A stretch of DNA of 64,000 bases. Source: Methanohalophilus sp. GTDB lineage: Archaea; Halobacteriota; Methanosarcinia; Methanosarcinales; Methanosarcinaceae. Numbering within the stretch: position 1 is the first letter of the stretch; every line of letters starts with the position of its first letter. Below, piece after piece: positions 40,997-49,861 of the stretch. The DNA lies in the NCBI RefSeq assembly GCF_030156785.1, contig NZ_JASGLW010000002.1, positions 107,667 through 171,666 on the forward strand, given 5' to 3'. The position numbers were made by a program, and so were the translations under genes. The notes beneath the pieces are model-generated. The model was not told the DNA's origin and made no database searches. It saw nothing but the letters and a program-made list of their open reading frames with translations.

Positions 40997-41839
40997 TCAA
41001 ACCTCTTCTTCCCTGCTTTTTACAAGAGCACTGGCAAGCATAATGGCAAGTGTGTAGTGTCCGCCTACCCTTGAAGTATCAACAAAAACATAATCATCCA
41101 TCAGTACAGGAGCACCTATACCGTCTCCGCCACCTAAGAATACAAGGCTGCGGAACATCAAATTTCCTGTAATCCCATTGGGTGCAAGAATAAAATTGGA
41201 TTCCGAAATAGCATCTTCTATGAGGATCGTATAATGTGTGGCTTTGATACCCATCTCCTGCAGCCTATTCGCAATAAAGTCTCCTTCTGCGAGGGTACGG
41301 TCAACTTCCCGATCTCTTCCAAGATCTCCCATCCTGCCTCCAGAAAGCACGCCAACAGAAGGCTCTACCTCAAACCTGCGGATGTAATCGACACTTCTCC
41401 TGACGAGTTCAATTTTTTCGGATATGGAACTTCCTTCATCAATTCCCACCGGAGCAAGGAAAAAAGGAGTGCCATCTGCAGTTAACAGGAATGCTACTCT
41501 ATACAGTTTTTCAATACCTATTACTTTTTTCAGGTGAGAAAGGGTGCCGGATGCTCGGGCAGTACCCCTGACAACAGCATCAAATTCCCCTGATGCTAGT
41601 AGGGTTCCCAGCGAAGTTTCCGGATCAAGCGTATCAATAATTTCAAGGGATGTGCCGATTTCGGATATTTCGCGTGAATTACCTACGAGCACGACTTCAG
41701 CGTAACCCTTATTCATAGCGTCTTCCGCACTCCTGATTAATTTTGGAGTTGGATTGCGTACTCCCAGCGCAACACGGGCTTTGGTGGCGAGTGCTTTGTT
41801 ACGTATAATATCCAGAAGTTTTTCAGTACCTTCCTGCAT
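40997..41839 (-). CDS. mtxX: MtxX, methanogen marker protein 4 family
   Basis: The protein of about 280 residues belongs to the MtxX/methanogenesis marker 4 family, whose fold resembles phosphate acetyltransferases. Visible parts are RVALGVRNPTPKLIRSAEDA, VLSGGRMGDLGRD and NFILAPNGITGNLMFRSL. Its role in methyl transfer is unproven, although its gene is fixed next to mtrA/mtrH homologues. ATG 41839 is preferred over the upstream in-frame start because the extra residues are hydrophobic and unlike the family. Ends in TGA. Confidence 0.82.
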   Translation of the reverse strand: MQEGTEKLLDIIRNKALATKARVALGVRNPTPKLIRSAEDAMNKGYAEVVLVGNSREISEIGTSLEIIDTLDPETSLGTLLASGEFDAVVRGTARASGTLSHLKKVIGIEKLYRVAFLLTADGTPFFLAPVGIDEGSSISEKIELVRRSVDYIRRFEVEPSVGVLSGGRMGDLGRDREVDRTLAEGDFIANRLQEMGIKATHYTILIEDAISESNFILAPNGITGNLMFRSLVFLGGGDGIGAPVLMDDYVFVDTSRVGGHYTLAIMLASALVKSREEEV

Positions 41840-41919
41840 TGGAATTACCTTTAGAATAATAAAATGAAGACAACACAAACATTAATTAGTTTTCCCCTTT
41901 TATGTATCTGAGATTAACG

Positions 41920-43371
41920 ATGACAGCACCTACGGATTGGGCAGAGAAGTACAGGCCGCAAACCCTTGCGGATGTAATTGGGAACAAATCTGCTGTGGAA
42001 TTTCTCTGGAAATGGGCTTGTGAATGGGAGCAAGGAACACCGGAGAAAAAGGCAGTTATACTTTACGGACCACCCGGCGTAGGTAAAACGTCAGCAGCCC
42101 TTGCACTTGCATCACAAATCGGCTGGGAAACCATCGAAATGAACGCAAGTGACCAGAGAACAGCCTCAGCTCTTGAGAGGGTTGCAGGTTCGGCTTCACA
42201 AATGGCCACACTTACCGGTGAATACAGGCGACTTATAATACTGGATGAAGCAGACAATATGCATGGCTCTTCGGATAGGGGCGGTACACGTGCCATGGCT
42301 GATATTATAAAAAAAACAGATCAGCCAATTGTGCTTATCGCAAATGATCTCTATGGAATATCTCCATCAATCAGAACCTTCTGCGAGGAAGTCAAATTTA
42401 ATTCGCTTCAGCAGCGTTCCATTATTCTCGCACTCAAGAAGATCTGCAAGGAAGAGAAGATCATGTGCGGTACAGGCGTCCTTGAAAAAATAGCATCAAT
42501 GGCAGGTGGAGACCTGCGAAGTGCTTTGAGGGATCTCCAAGCGGTGGCCACGGGAAAAACTGAAATCCATCCTGAAGACATTGCAACCGCCGAAAGGGAC
42601 ACCAAGGATTCTATTTTCAAAGTTCTCTCAAAAATATTCAATGAAAATGATCCGGTTGCTGCCCATAAGGCTACGTTTGATCTTGACGAAACCCCCGAGG
42701 ACCTTATCCAGTGGGTGGATGAGAATCTCCCGATGCAGTATCTTGATAAAGGCCAAACCATGAACGAGGATGTTGCCAATGCATACCGGAACCTGTCACA
42801 TGCCGATAGATATCTTGGCAGGGTCAGACTGCGACAGAATTATGGTCTCTGGAAATATGCTTCATTCCTTTTAAGCGGGGGTGTAGCCGTATCAAAAAAG
42901 CATCCCCATTCGGGATTCAGAAAACTGCAACCCCCTTCTCTCTGGAGAAGAATGGGACAAGTGCGTGCCAAAAGAGACATGCGGGATAACATTGCAGCAA
43001 AGATTTCAGGTCACTGTCATGAGCCCATGAGGGATTCACGGGGATATTCCATGAGACTATATAGTCGGATTGTTGAAAACGATGAGGGTGCTGTAGATGT
43101 TGCAACAATCCTCAAACTTGATGCCGATGAGATAGCATATCTCAAGGGAAAGAAAGTTGGCAAGAGAATCCAGAAGATTTATGAGGAATCCCTGAAACGG
43201 CTGGGTGAAAAGGAAGCAGAGGACATCGATGCTTTTATTCAGGAAAAGAAGGAAGTAAATCAGTCTATTCGCTCCCTTGAGAGTTTTGCCGCGGATCCCG
43301 ATCCTGAACCCGCTCCAAAAGTAGAAAAAATGACACAGAAAAAGCCGCAGAAGACACTGTTTGATTTCTGA
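41920..43371 (+). CDS. rfcL: Replication factor C large subunit
   Basis: RfcL, with the small subunit, loads the PCNA clamp at primer ends. The AAA+ domain has WAEKYRPQTLADVIGN, Walker A GPPGVGKTS, Walker B LDEADN and sensor 1 IANDLYG. The C-terminus ends in the PCNA-interacting motif QKTLFDF. ATG 41920 gives the family-typical start; the frame opens at 41902. It is divergent from mtxX. Ends in TGA. The 300-bp region after it (43372-43691) holds only a promoter-like GGTATATATAC at about 43601. Confidence 0.94.
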   Translation: MTAPTDWAEKYRPQTLADVIGNKSAVEFLWKWACEWEQGTPEKKAVILYGPPGVGKTSAALALASQIGWETIEMNASDQRTASALERVAGSASQMATLTGEYRRLIILDEADNMHGSSDRGGTRAMADIIKKTDQPIVLIANDLYGISPSIRTFCEEVKFNSLQQRSIILALKKICKEEKIMCGTGVLEKIASMAGGDLRSALRDLQAVATGKTEIHPEDIATAERDTKDSIFKVLSKIFNENDPVAAHKATFDLDETPEDLIQWVDENLPMQYLDKGQTMNEDVANAYRNLSHADRYLGRVRLRQNYGLWKYASFLLSGGVAVSKKHPHSGFRKLQPPSLWRRMGQVRAKRDMRDNIAAKISGHCHEPMRDSRGYSMRLYSRIVENDEGAVDVATILKLDADEIAYLKGKKVGKRIQKIYEESLKRLGEKEAEDIDAFIQEKKEVNQSIRSLESFAADPDPEPAPKVEKMTQKKPQKTLFDF

Positions 43372-43700
43372 CTTTTTTAATCTTTACAGAAAACCTATAT
43401 TTTAGGTATCTGTTCAACATTTAATGTGTTAAACAGGGCTTATGAAAGCAGATTACGATGCGATTAGTATAGGTATCTGTGTTGCTGGCATGATACATTA
43501 ATAGGTATGTTTTTGCATTCTTGACACCAAAAACGACATCTTGCTATCTTTTCGTTCAGCACCATGCATCCCGTGATTTGGTTGTGTACTATTTCAGCAC
43601 AAGGTATATATACATTCAAATACATGTGTAACATGCAGGCTACATATATCTAGATAATGATGCACAAGTCAACCTAAGAAGAAACAGCGAAGTGATTGAA

Positions 43701-44192
43701 ATGAAGAAAACAGCAAATTTGTTATTGGCAGGAGCGGTTCTTCTGGCAGGTGCCGGAATGGTTGCCCTGACGTTGCAAACCCAGGATGTTCAGGCTGCAT
43801 ATGGTTATGGAGTCGGATGGGGAGTATGCCCCGGATATGGAGCTGGATATAACCAGGGCTATTCCACCAATTCTGATTTGAACGTTGAAAGCGTTGATGA
43901 TGCCCATGATATAGCCAAGGATAAGATTAATCCTGACGTGATAGAAGAGAACATTTACCAGATGGGTAGATGGTGGGTTGTGTATTACACAAACGATGAT
44001 GGTGTTGTGACACAAAGCTACATTGATGCTTTCACAGGAGAAGTGACGGATAACCCCCATACATATCAGGCATATGATTACGCCCCGGCTAGATACGGAC
44101 AGGGATACGGAGGAATGGGATACGGCATGATGCATGGTTACGGCTATGGTCCTAGAATGATGGGCTACGGCGGTGGCGGCATCTATCGTTAA
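43701..44192 (+). CDS. Secreted Gly/Tyr/Met-rich protein with PepSY-like domain
   Basis: The 163-residue protein has a signal peptide (MKKTANLLLAGAVLL, cut near QAAYG) and a Gly/Tyr-rich stretch. A PepSY-like domain at about residues 65-115 contains DDAHDIAKDKI, WWVVYYTND and DAFTGEV. The C-terminus is rich in Gly, Tyr, Met and His (YGMMHGYGYG). The composition suggests metal binding or an extracellular matrix role. The start is ATG 43701. A TATA-like GGTATATATAC lies about 95 bp upstream. It leads a cluster of four small genes that ends in an HTH regulator. Confidence 0.6.
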   Translation: MKKTANLLLAGAVLLAGAGMVALTLQTQDVQAAYGYGVGWGVCPGYGAGYNQGYSTNSDLNVESVDDAHDIAKDKINPDVIEENIYQMGRWWVVYYTNDDGVVTQSYIDAFTGEVTDNPHTYQAYDYAPARYGQGYGGMGYGMMHGYGYGPRMMGYGGGGIYR

Positions 44193-44339
44193 CAAACACA
44201 ATGAACAAAACAGTGGATCCCTGTCATTTGCTTTGGAATATTTATCCCCTCTGATGACAGGGATCTGCCAACTGTAATGGTTTATAGTTTTATAGTTTCT
44301 TAAAATACTGTAATATTTTCTTGATGAGGTAATGATAAC

Positions 44340-44564
44340 ATGATGGGATATGGAGGAATAGGATATGGAGGATACGGAATTTTTGGAGCCCTTGGCATGA
44401 TATTTAACTGGATAATATTGATTGTCCTGATCTGGGCGGTGTCTTCGTACTTCAATAACAGATCATGCAGCAATAATGGCCCGGATGAGCGCCTTTCACG
44501 CATTGAACGGCAGGTAGAGAGCAATCGCGAAACACTGGATAAGATACTGAAAAAACTGGAATAA
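44340..44564 (+). CDS. Small single-pass membrane protein with Gly/Tyr N-terminus and coiled-coil tail
   Basis: The 74-residue protein starts MMGYGGIGYGGYG, like the tail of the preceding secreted protein. One membrane helix follows (about residues 18-40) and then an acidic-basic heptad helix (RLSRIERQVESNRETLDKIL). No family is recognised. The shared Gly/Tyr sequence with its neighbour suggests that they interact or share origin. Confidence 0.6.
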   Translation: MMGYGGIGYGGYGIFGALGMIFNWIILIVLIWAVSSYFNNRSCSNNGPDERLSRIERQVESNRETLDKILKKLE

Positions 44565-44636
44565 AACCTCTGTATCTTTACCAAAACAAGCATTGATAAA
44601 GATTAATATGAAAATAAAAACATATTGTAAAGAACT

Positions 44637-44846
44637 ATGATGCACTATTACAATACATTTGGAGTTTTGGATTATATTGTGCAAATCCTTTTCATTTTGC
44701 TGATTTTGGGGATAGCCATTGCGTTCCTCAGCCGATCCGGTTTTATGAATACGGAAAACAATGAGAAGCTGGTGGCAATGGAAAAGGATATTGCTGAAAT
44801 TAAAAAGACGGTTGAGGAAATCAAGGAAAAGCTGGAAGAGATCTGA
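44637..44846 (+). CDS. Small single-pass membrane protein with coiled-coil tail
   Basis: The 69-residue protein has an N-terminal membrane helix (about residues 10-30) and a strongly helical C-terminus (AMEKDIAEIKKTVEEIKEKL). The topology is the same as in the preceding protein, so both may be paralogues that form a membrane-bound oligomer. It ends in TGA. The function is unknown. Confidence 0.6.
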   Translation: MMHYYNTFGVLDYIVQILFILLILGIAIAFLSRSGFMNTENNEKLVAMEKDIAEIKKTVEEIKEKLEEI

Positions 44847-44886
44847 TATTTATTCAAGCTGACATCTGACCATTACACTGACCACT

Positions 44887-45177
44887 ATGACAAAAACAAT
44901 GCAGCAGATAGTATCGATAGGGGAAGCTATTTCCCATCCCCTTAGGCTTAAGCTTCTGTGCATGCTTTCTGAAAGGGAATGGTATGTGTATGAGCTTGCC
45001 AAAGAGCTGAATGTTTCACGCCAGGTGCTCTATCTTCACTTAAAACGCCTTGAAAAAGCCGGGTTTGTGGAAAGTGATCTTCGTCTTGAAGATGACGATA
45101 TGCGTGCCAAGAAATTTTTCCGGCTGAAGGACTTTGACATTTCTATTAATATTGATGATTTGAAGCAGTTTTTTTAA
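44887..45177 (+). CDS. ArsR-like winged-helix regulator
   Basis: The 96-residue protein contains the ArsR-type helix-turn-helix SHPLRLKLLCMLSEREWYVY followed by ELAKELNVSRQVLYLHLKRL and a wing. No metal-binding cysteine pair is seen. It closes the cluster of secreted and membrane small proteins and probably controls it. It ends in TAA and is followed by two inverted repeats. Confidence 0.75.
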   Translation: MTKTMQQIVSIGEAISHPLRLKLLCMLSEREWYVYELAKELNVSRQVLYLHLKRLEKAGFVESDLRLEDDDMRAKKFFRLKDFDISINIDDLKQFF

Positions 45178-45238
45178 GATAATTGCAGCTACAGACATAG
45201 CTGTATCGATAAAGTTAAAATAAAATGGCTTGACATGC

Positions 45239-45259
45239 CATTAAATCACAGATTTAATG
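45239..45259. repeat. Perfect 9-bp inverted repeat in the 45.2-45.5 kb spacer
   Basis: CATTAAATC and GATTTAATG pair perfectly around ACA. GGCT and AGCT flanks could extend the structure. A weaker hairpin with CAGCTA arms lies at about 45187-45204. They may be the terminator of the HTH gene or an operator. No gene is seen in 45178-45458. Confidence 0.5.
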
Positions 45260-45458
45260 TGAGCTCCAAATTTCCAATCTGGAACAAAACTCATTCCATT
45301 CCCTTTGTGTTTTAATGGCCAAAACAACATTGTTAATATTTTCATAAAAATAATAATATAGTAGTGGAAGTCAGAGGAAAGGGATTTCCACATTGCTCTT
45401 ACTTTCATCTACTATTAAGGGGATAAACTTTGCAGTATTTGCCTGCTAGATCACTGCA

Positions 45459-46016
45459 TTATAGCTGTTTCAAGTATTCTATCAAATCGTCCATATCCTG
45501 TTCTGACATATCCCATCTAGGCATTGTATAATCCAGTTGTTCACCCGCCGGATCTACGCCATATCTTATAGCGTTTTTAATTGTTTCATCAGTATATGGA
45601 GGATGCTCCTCATGTTCATCTTCATGCTCATCTTCAGAAGTTAACACTTCATATCTGATATCTGGAGGGATCACGTACCCCATCATTATTGGAACTCCAC
45701 CGTTACCATTGGTTCCATGGCAACTGACGCAACTTCCTCCATGAACATATAGCCAGTGAGGACCTCCGGTAATCGGTATTTTCTGACCTCTTTCATTAAA
45801 ACCCGTGTAATAGATCATCTCACCATTGGATTCAAATTCTGTAATAATGTTTGAATCCACATAAGGATCATAATTCTCCGGATACATATATCCTGGCTCC
45901 TGCCAGTCATATTGCTGGTAGGCTGGAACGTTGGAAGTCTGCAACTGATTCATAATCCCAACCATTACTAGTGCAACTGCAATCAATAACAAAATAATAA
46001 TCTCTGTTCTTGCCAA
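45459..46016 (-). CDS. Membrane-anchored mono-haem cytochrome c
   Basis: The 185-residue protein has an N-terminal hydrophobic anchor (residues 5-22) and one haem-binding CVSCH at residues 96-100. A candidate Met ligand sits in YTMPRW (M165), as in class I cytochromes c. An acidic, His-rich insertion (EDEHEDEHEEH) sits between. The domain faces outside the membrane and could transfer electrons, perhaps to extracellular acceptors or a membrane oxidase-like partner. The start is a TTG at 46016 with GGGG upstream. It ends in TAA. No cytochrome maturation gene is in the window. Confidence 0.8.
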   Translation of the reverse strand: MARTEIIILLLIAVALVMVGIMNQLQTSNVPAYQQYDWQEPGYMYPENYDPYVDSNIITEFESNGEMIYYTGFNERGQKIPITGGPHWLYVHGGSCVSCHGTNGNGGVPIMMGYVIPPDIRYEVLTSEDEHEDEHEEHPPYTDETIKNAIRYGVDPAGEQLDYTMPRWDMSEQDMDDLIEYLKQL

Positions 46017-46084
46017 CTAATATCCCCACCATATCTAAAACATTTATTAATTAGTTTAATCTACCTTAAAGAACAAAAACCTAT

Positions 46085-46198
46085 CTAAGCAGTATTTGCT
46101 TTTTTAATTTCAGAACGGTCTTTTGTCGACTCATATGACTCAGGAGAATTAATTACCAGATCAAACATAAGCTGCTTGACAGCAATAATCAGCACCAT
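46085..46198 (-). CDS. Possible 37-residue protein overlapping the end of the ABC ATPase gene
   Basis: ATG 46198 lies within the last codons of the ABC ATPase gene. The frame encodes a short peptide with MFDLVINSPESYESTKDRSE and then TAG at 46087-46085. If TAG is sense, the frame goes on through a second TAG into the cytochrome gene and ends in TGA. No family is recognised. It may be chance. Confidence 0.2.
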   Translation of the reverse strand: MVLIIAVKQLMFDLVINSPESYESTKDRSEIKKANTA

Positions 46199-46986
46199 GC
46201 ATGGAAATAGCCATCACTTGAAGAAACATTGATCGAAATGCCAAAAACCTCTGACAATTTTTCCGAAGTAAGTGCTTCTTTGTTTGTTCCATCAAAGAAA
46301 ATCATTCCATCCTTAAGGAGAATTACTCTATTTATCTCGGGAATAAGATCCTCCAGCGAGTGGGTTACAAGGATGATGTTTTTCCCCTTAGATGCTATTT
46401 TTTTAAGAGTCATGCGGAATTTGTGCTTTGCTTTCATATCAAGACTATTTGTTGGTTCGTCCAGCACGAGAGCCTGCGGATCATGCACAAGTGCACGGGC
46501 AATCAGGAGCCTGCGGGCTTCACCTGCGGAAAGTTCCGTGAAATTCCTTAATGCGAGATGCCCGATGTCAAGCAGATCCAGTATTTCATAGCTCTTTTTC
46601 CTCATTTCCGGCAATACAACATGATTCTGGTAAAGCCCGATACTGCTGAAAAAGCCGGAGATGACCACATCAATTCCCTTAATACTTCGCATGTATTCAT
46701 TTTCCAGATCATCCGATACAATCCCCAACAGGCTTCGTAATTCAAAAAGGTTCCATCTATCCCTACCTGCAATCCTGAGTGAAGAATCAGCCTTTGAAGA
46801 AAGAGGGTGGTATTCACCTGTAATCAAACGTATGAGAGACGATTTTCCCGAGCCATTTGGACCGATGATGGCAACATTTTCTCCTATTTCAATCCGGAGA
46901 TTCAGGGAATCAAGAATAAGTTTTCCATGTTTGGATACGGAAACATTGCGAATTTCAATTAAGGGAGATTGGGATTGCAAATCCAT
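46189..46986 (-). CDS. ABC transporter ATP-binding protein
   Basis: The 265-residue ATPase has Walker A GPNGSGKSS, signature LSAGEARRLLIARALV, Walker B LVLDEPTNSLD and H-loop THSLED. The variant signature and the REL-type segment LRSLLGIVSDD resemble the YlmA/ModF group of stand-alone ATPases. No permease or binding protein is adjacent, so its partner is unknown. Ends in TGA. Confidence 0.85.
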   Translation of the reverse strand: MDLQSQSPLIEIRNVSVSKHGKLILDSLNLRIEIGENVAIIGPNGSGKSSLIRLITGEYHPLSSKADSSLRIAGRDRWNLFELRSLLGIVSDDLENEYMRSIKGIDVVISGFFSSIGLYQNHVVLPEMRKKSYEILDLLDIGHLALRNFTELSAGEARRLLIARALVHDPQALVLDEPTNSLDMKAKHKFRMTLKKIASKGKNIILVTHSLEDLIPEINRVILLKDGMIFFDGTNKEALTSEKLSEVFGISINVSSSDGYFHAWC

Positions 46987-47158
46987 GCTACAAAAATAAC
47001 CATCACTATATTTTAACCTTTTAATTGGTATAGTTGTATGTGCTTTTATTTTTCTTTGCAGTTACACTACAGAAAAACTCTCCTCATACGCATCATCCTC
47101 ACATGTGTCCTGAGTCGATTAACTCCCACGTGATGATTTATATAATTAATTTATAATC

Positions 47159-47340
47159 ATGCCATTAACTAATTTTGCACCCAACGAAGAGTACAAGTGT
47201 CTTGATTATCTCGATGACAATAAAATCGTTATGCTCAAATGTTAGCATTGCAACGATGACATATTTGTCTGACGTTGAACCTAAAAAGACCGCCCACTGA
47301 AAGAATTTCTTTTTGGTTATCTTAGGCCCAGATCCAAATA
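47159..47340 (+). pseudogene. Possible decayed small zinc-ribbon gene
   Basis: From ATG 47159 the frame reads MPLTNFAPNEEYKCLDYL and continues to VMLKC, a TAG, then HCNDD and a TGA. Shifting one frame gives TYLSDVEPKKTAH, a further TGA and KNFFLVILGP. Together this looks like a short protein with a CxxC motif, broken by at least one frameshift and a TGA. A TATA-like TTTATATAATT lies about 20 bp upstream. The TAG could be sense, but the other lesions indicate decay. The rest of 46987-47437 shows nothing else. Confidence 0.3.
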
Positions 47341-47437
47341 ACCTTTTTATATACAAATCACTATTCATGCTCCATAACCCCTCAAATCTGGATCATAAAA
47401 CCCATCTTATTATCAACAAAATATCTCTGGAAACACG

Positions 47438-48088
47438 ATGACAGTCGCTGAAAAGACAAAAGCAATCCTAAAGGAAATTGGGGACACAAAACTCGTCTGC
47501 GTCACCAAGACAGTCGACCCTGAGAGGATTAACCAATCCATCAGAGCCGGAGCTACTATAATAGGTGAGAACAGGGTTCAGGAATTTGAGGACAAATGCG
47601 CTGAAATCCTTCCCTGTGAAAGGCATCTTATTGGTCATTTGCAGTCTAACAAGGTTAAAAGGGCGGTTCGTCTTTTTGATGTTATACAGTCAGTTGATTC
47701 CCTGAAACTTATACAGGACATTAACACTAAAGCCGAAGCTATTGGCAAGGTTCAGGAAGTATTTCTTCAGGTAAATATAGGGGAAGAGCCGCAGAAATAT
47801 GGTTTTTATCTGGATGAAATAGGTTCTGTAGTGTCCGAAATTCCGTCATTCAAAAATATTAAAGTGAAAGGTCTCATGTGTATACCCCCATTTGTACCAC
47901 CTGAAGAAGCACGATCCTATTTCAGGAAGATGAAAACACTTTTTGATGAGATTAAGAAGGAAAAACGGGACAACATCGATATTCAGGAACTCTCAATGGG
48001 AATGTCAGGCGATTACAGAATAGCCATCGAAGAAGGATCAACGATGGTGCGCATTGGTTCAGCCATTTTTGGTAATCGGAAATACTAA
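47438..48088 (+). CDS. YggS-family pyridoxal phosphate-binding protein (PLPBP)
   Basis: The 216-residue protein is an alanine-racemase-like TIM barrel of the YggS/PROSC family. The PLP lysine lies in VCVTKTV (residue about 24), GENRVQEF follows near 50, and LSMGMSGDYRIAIEEGSTMVRIG is the phosphate-binding end. Family members balance vitamin B6 and amino acid pools without a known enzymatic reaction. Ends in TAA. Confidence 0.9.
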   Translation: MTVAEKTKAILKEIGDTKLVCVTKTVDPERINQSIRAGATIIGENRVQEFEDKCAEILPCERHLIGHLQSNKVKRAVRLFDVIQSVDSLKLIQDINTKAEAIGKVQEVFLQVNIGEEPQKYGFYLDEIGSVVSEIPSFKNIKVKGLMCIPPFVPPEEARSYFRKMKTLFDEIKKEKRDNIDIQELSMGMSGDYRIAIEEGSTMVRIGSAIFGNRKY

Positions 48089-48179
48089 GCAATAGCCTTC
48101 TGAAGATTTCTTTATTAATCAGAAAACCTTAGCAAGTGGTTTATAGGATACTGCTCATATCGATAATTGGTGATATTTT

Positions 48180-48422
48180 ATGGAAGAAGAACTCATGGGT
48201 TTTGTTACAGGAAACAATAACAGACAGAAGCTTTTGACACTTTTGGGTTCCAAAGGGGAGATGGATGTAAAACAGATTGCCAAATTCATGCATGTGATAG
48301 AGCCTTCGGTGGAAAAAATGGTTTCCGAACTTGAAGAGAAGGGTCTTCTTTCTGAGAACAATGGCTCCTATACTCTCACCGAAGAAGGAACTGCGATTGA
48401 AAGGAAAATTCAGAATATCTGA
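48180..48422 (+). CDS. Small winged-helix protein
   Basis: The 80-residue protein is nearly all winged helix: KQIAKFMHVIEPSVEKMVSELEEKG and a wing ending in YTLTEEGTAIE. It probably binds DNA. It is convergent with the KaiC-type gene, and the two stops are adjacent. No target is evident. It ends in TGA. Confidence 0.7.
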   Translation: MEEELMGFVTGNNNRQKLLTLLGSKGEMDVKQIAKFMHVIEPSVEKMVSELEEKGLLSENNGSYTLTEEGTAIERKIQNI

Positions 48423-49799
48423 TTATTCTAACGTTATTCCTTTTTCGCCTATCTGATACTCTTTCAATGTAAGATCGCTGGGAATCCCCCGTGCTTTCAT
48501 TACCTGAAGGAGCCTTTTTGAAGTGCCTTCTTCTTCAGCATTCCTGAGTATGACCAAAATATCCATAATAAAAGATGCTTCGAGGCTATTTATTTTCTCC
48601 CATCCCGAACCTGACATCTCAGTAGTGAAAAGTGAAGTTACACCGTTTGCTTTGAGATAATTTGTGAGAGAATGAAGGGAGCTTCTGAGGTTTATGGGAT
48701 CTGGAATTGATAGTTCAAGATTCGATAGCCCGTCAATCATCACACGTTTTACATCGAATTGCTCAATATTATCCTTGATAATGTTGGAATACCTTGCAAA
48801 ACAGATGTCCTGCAAACCATCGCTTACAACAATCAAATCCCCTGAATCAATATATTTCGTGAAATCCCATCCAAAGGAAGCAGCATTATCAATTATCTGA
48901 TCAATTGTTTCATAAAAAGTAAGAATAACACATTTTTCCCCGTTCTCAAGACCTTTGTTTATGAATTGCCATCCAAAGATTGACTTCCCGCTGCCGGGCG
49001 CACCTGCGACAAGCATGGAGCTTCCTGATATCAGTTTATTGGCAATCATCTCGTCGAAGCCTTCTATTCCGGAAGATATGACCTCTCCTTTGCCAATTTT
49101 CCCATTATCCCTTATCTCTGGGAATACTCTGAATTTTTCGGGGTTTACAGAATAATTAAATTTCTGTATCATGCAACCGATACTGTATGGTGGCTCCACT
49201 CCCATCATTTTCAGAATTTCAAATTCCTGATATGAGTAAGAATCACGGCTGGATTTTGAAAGATAGATAATTCCATCCGCAAGGTGGCTAGTTACATTTT
49301 TGTGTATTTCGTCTTTTTCCAGTTCACCGGTCAGCAAAGTCAATGCATTTGACTCCCGAATCATTGAATCAAGAGTGTAGAAAAAGCGTCTTCTTTCTTG
49401 TTCAACAAAACCAAAGCCAATTGGGGTTATGGGATCAATGACAAGCCTGTCAGGGTTTACGGAATTGATAACATTTCCGATATCAATAAGTGTGCTCAGC
49501 GGATCTTTTTCAGCGGTGGCACGATTAACTTCGTGTACTTCCACTGAATCGTCAAGGAATTTGAATGTTGAAAGAAAGAGCTTGAACCTCTCACCACTTT
49601 CTGTAGTAAGAGGTATGTACAGGGTTTTTTCTCCGGCTTTAGCGGCATTTGCCAGCATCTGAAGCGCCATTGTTGTTTTTCCAACTCCTGCACTACCGGC
49701 GATGAGAATAACGGCCGGTGACTTAAATCCCCCCAGGATATCGTCCATTCCCTCGATATAACAAGGGACATTCTGCAGTTCGCTCATTGCATTTTCCAT
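48423..49799 (-). CDS. Double-domain KaiC-type RecA-like ATPase
   Basis: The 458-residue protein has two tandem KaiC-like domains. The first has P-loop AGSAGVGKTT near residue 34-43. The second has AGAPGSGKS near 265, with a Walker B-like VMIDGLSNLEL near 355. Archaeal KaiC homologues act as ATP-dependent switches in signalling, often with kinases or flagella, and only cyanobacterial ones run a clock. The start is uncertain between ATG 49799 and ATG 49787, the latter with a weak GGAA upstream. It ends in TAA. Confidence 0.82.
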   Translation of the reverse strand: MENAMSELQNVPCYIEGMDDILGGFKSPAVILIAGSAGVGKTTMALQMLANAAKAGEKTLYIPLTTESGERFKLFLSTFKFLDDSVEVHEVNRATAEKDPLSTLIDIGNVINSVNPDRLVIDPITPIGFGFVEQERRRFFYTLDSMIRESNALTLLTGELEKDEIHKNVTSHLADGIIYLSKSSRDSYSYQEFEILKMMGVEPPYSIGCMIQKFNYSVNPEKFRVFPEIRDNGKIGKGEVISSGIEGFDEMIANKLISGSSMLVAGAPGSGKSIFGWQFINKGLENGEKCVILTFYETIDQIIDNAASFGWDFTKYIDSGDLIVVSDGLQDICFARYSNIIKDNIEQFDVKRVMIDGLSNLELSIPDPINLRSSLHSLTNYLKANGVTSLFTTEMSGSGWEKINSLEASFIMDILVILRNAEEEGTSKRLLQVMKARGIPSDLTLKEYQIGEKGITLE

Positions 49800-49861
49800 A
49801 TGAAATTAAGATTACTTATAGTTTCTTGGTTTCGATATGCATTGGAATTGGTTGCATTCTT

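Noticed and set aside
47165..47368. 67-codon minus-strand frame
   Set aside because: It is the antisense of the zinc-ribbon-like remnant on the plus strand and shows no family features.
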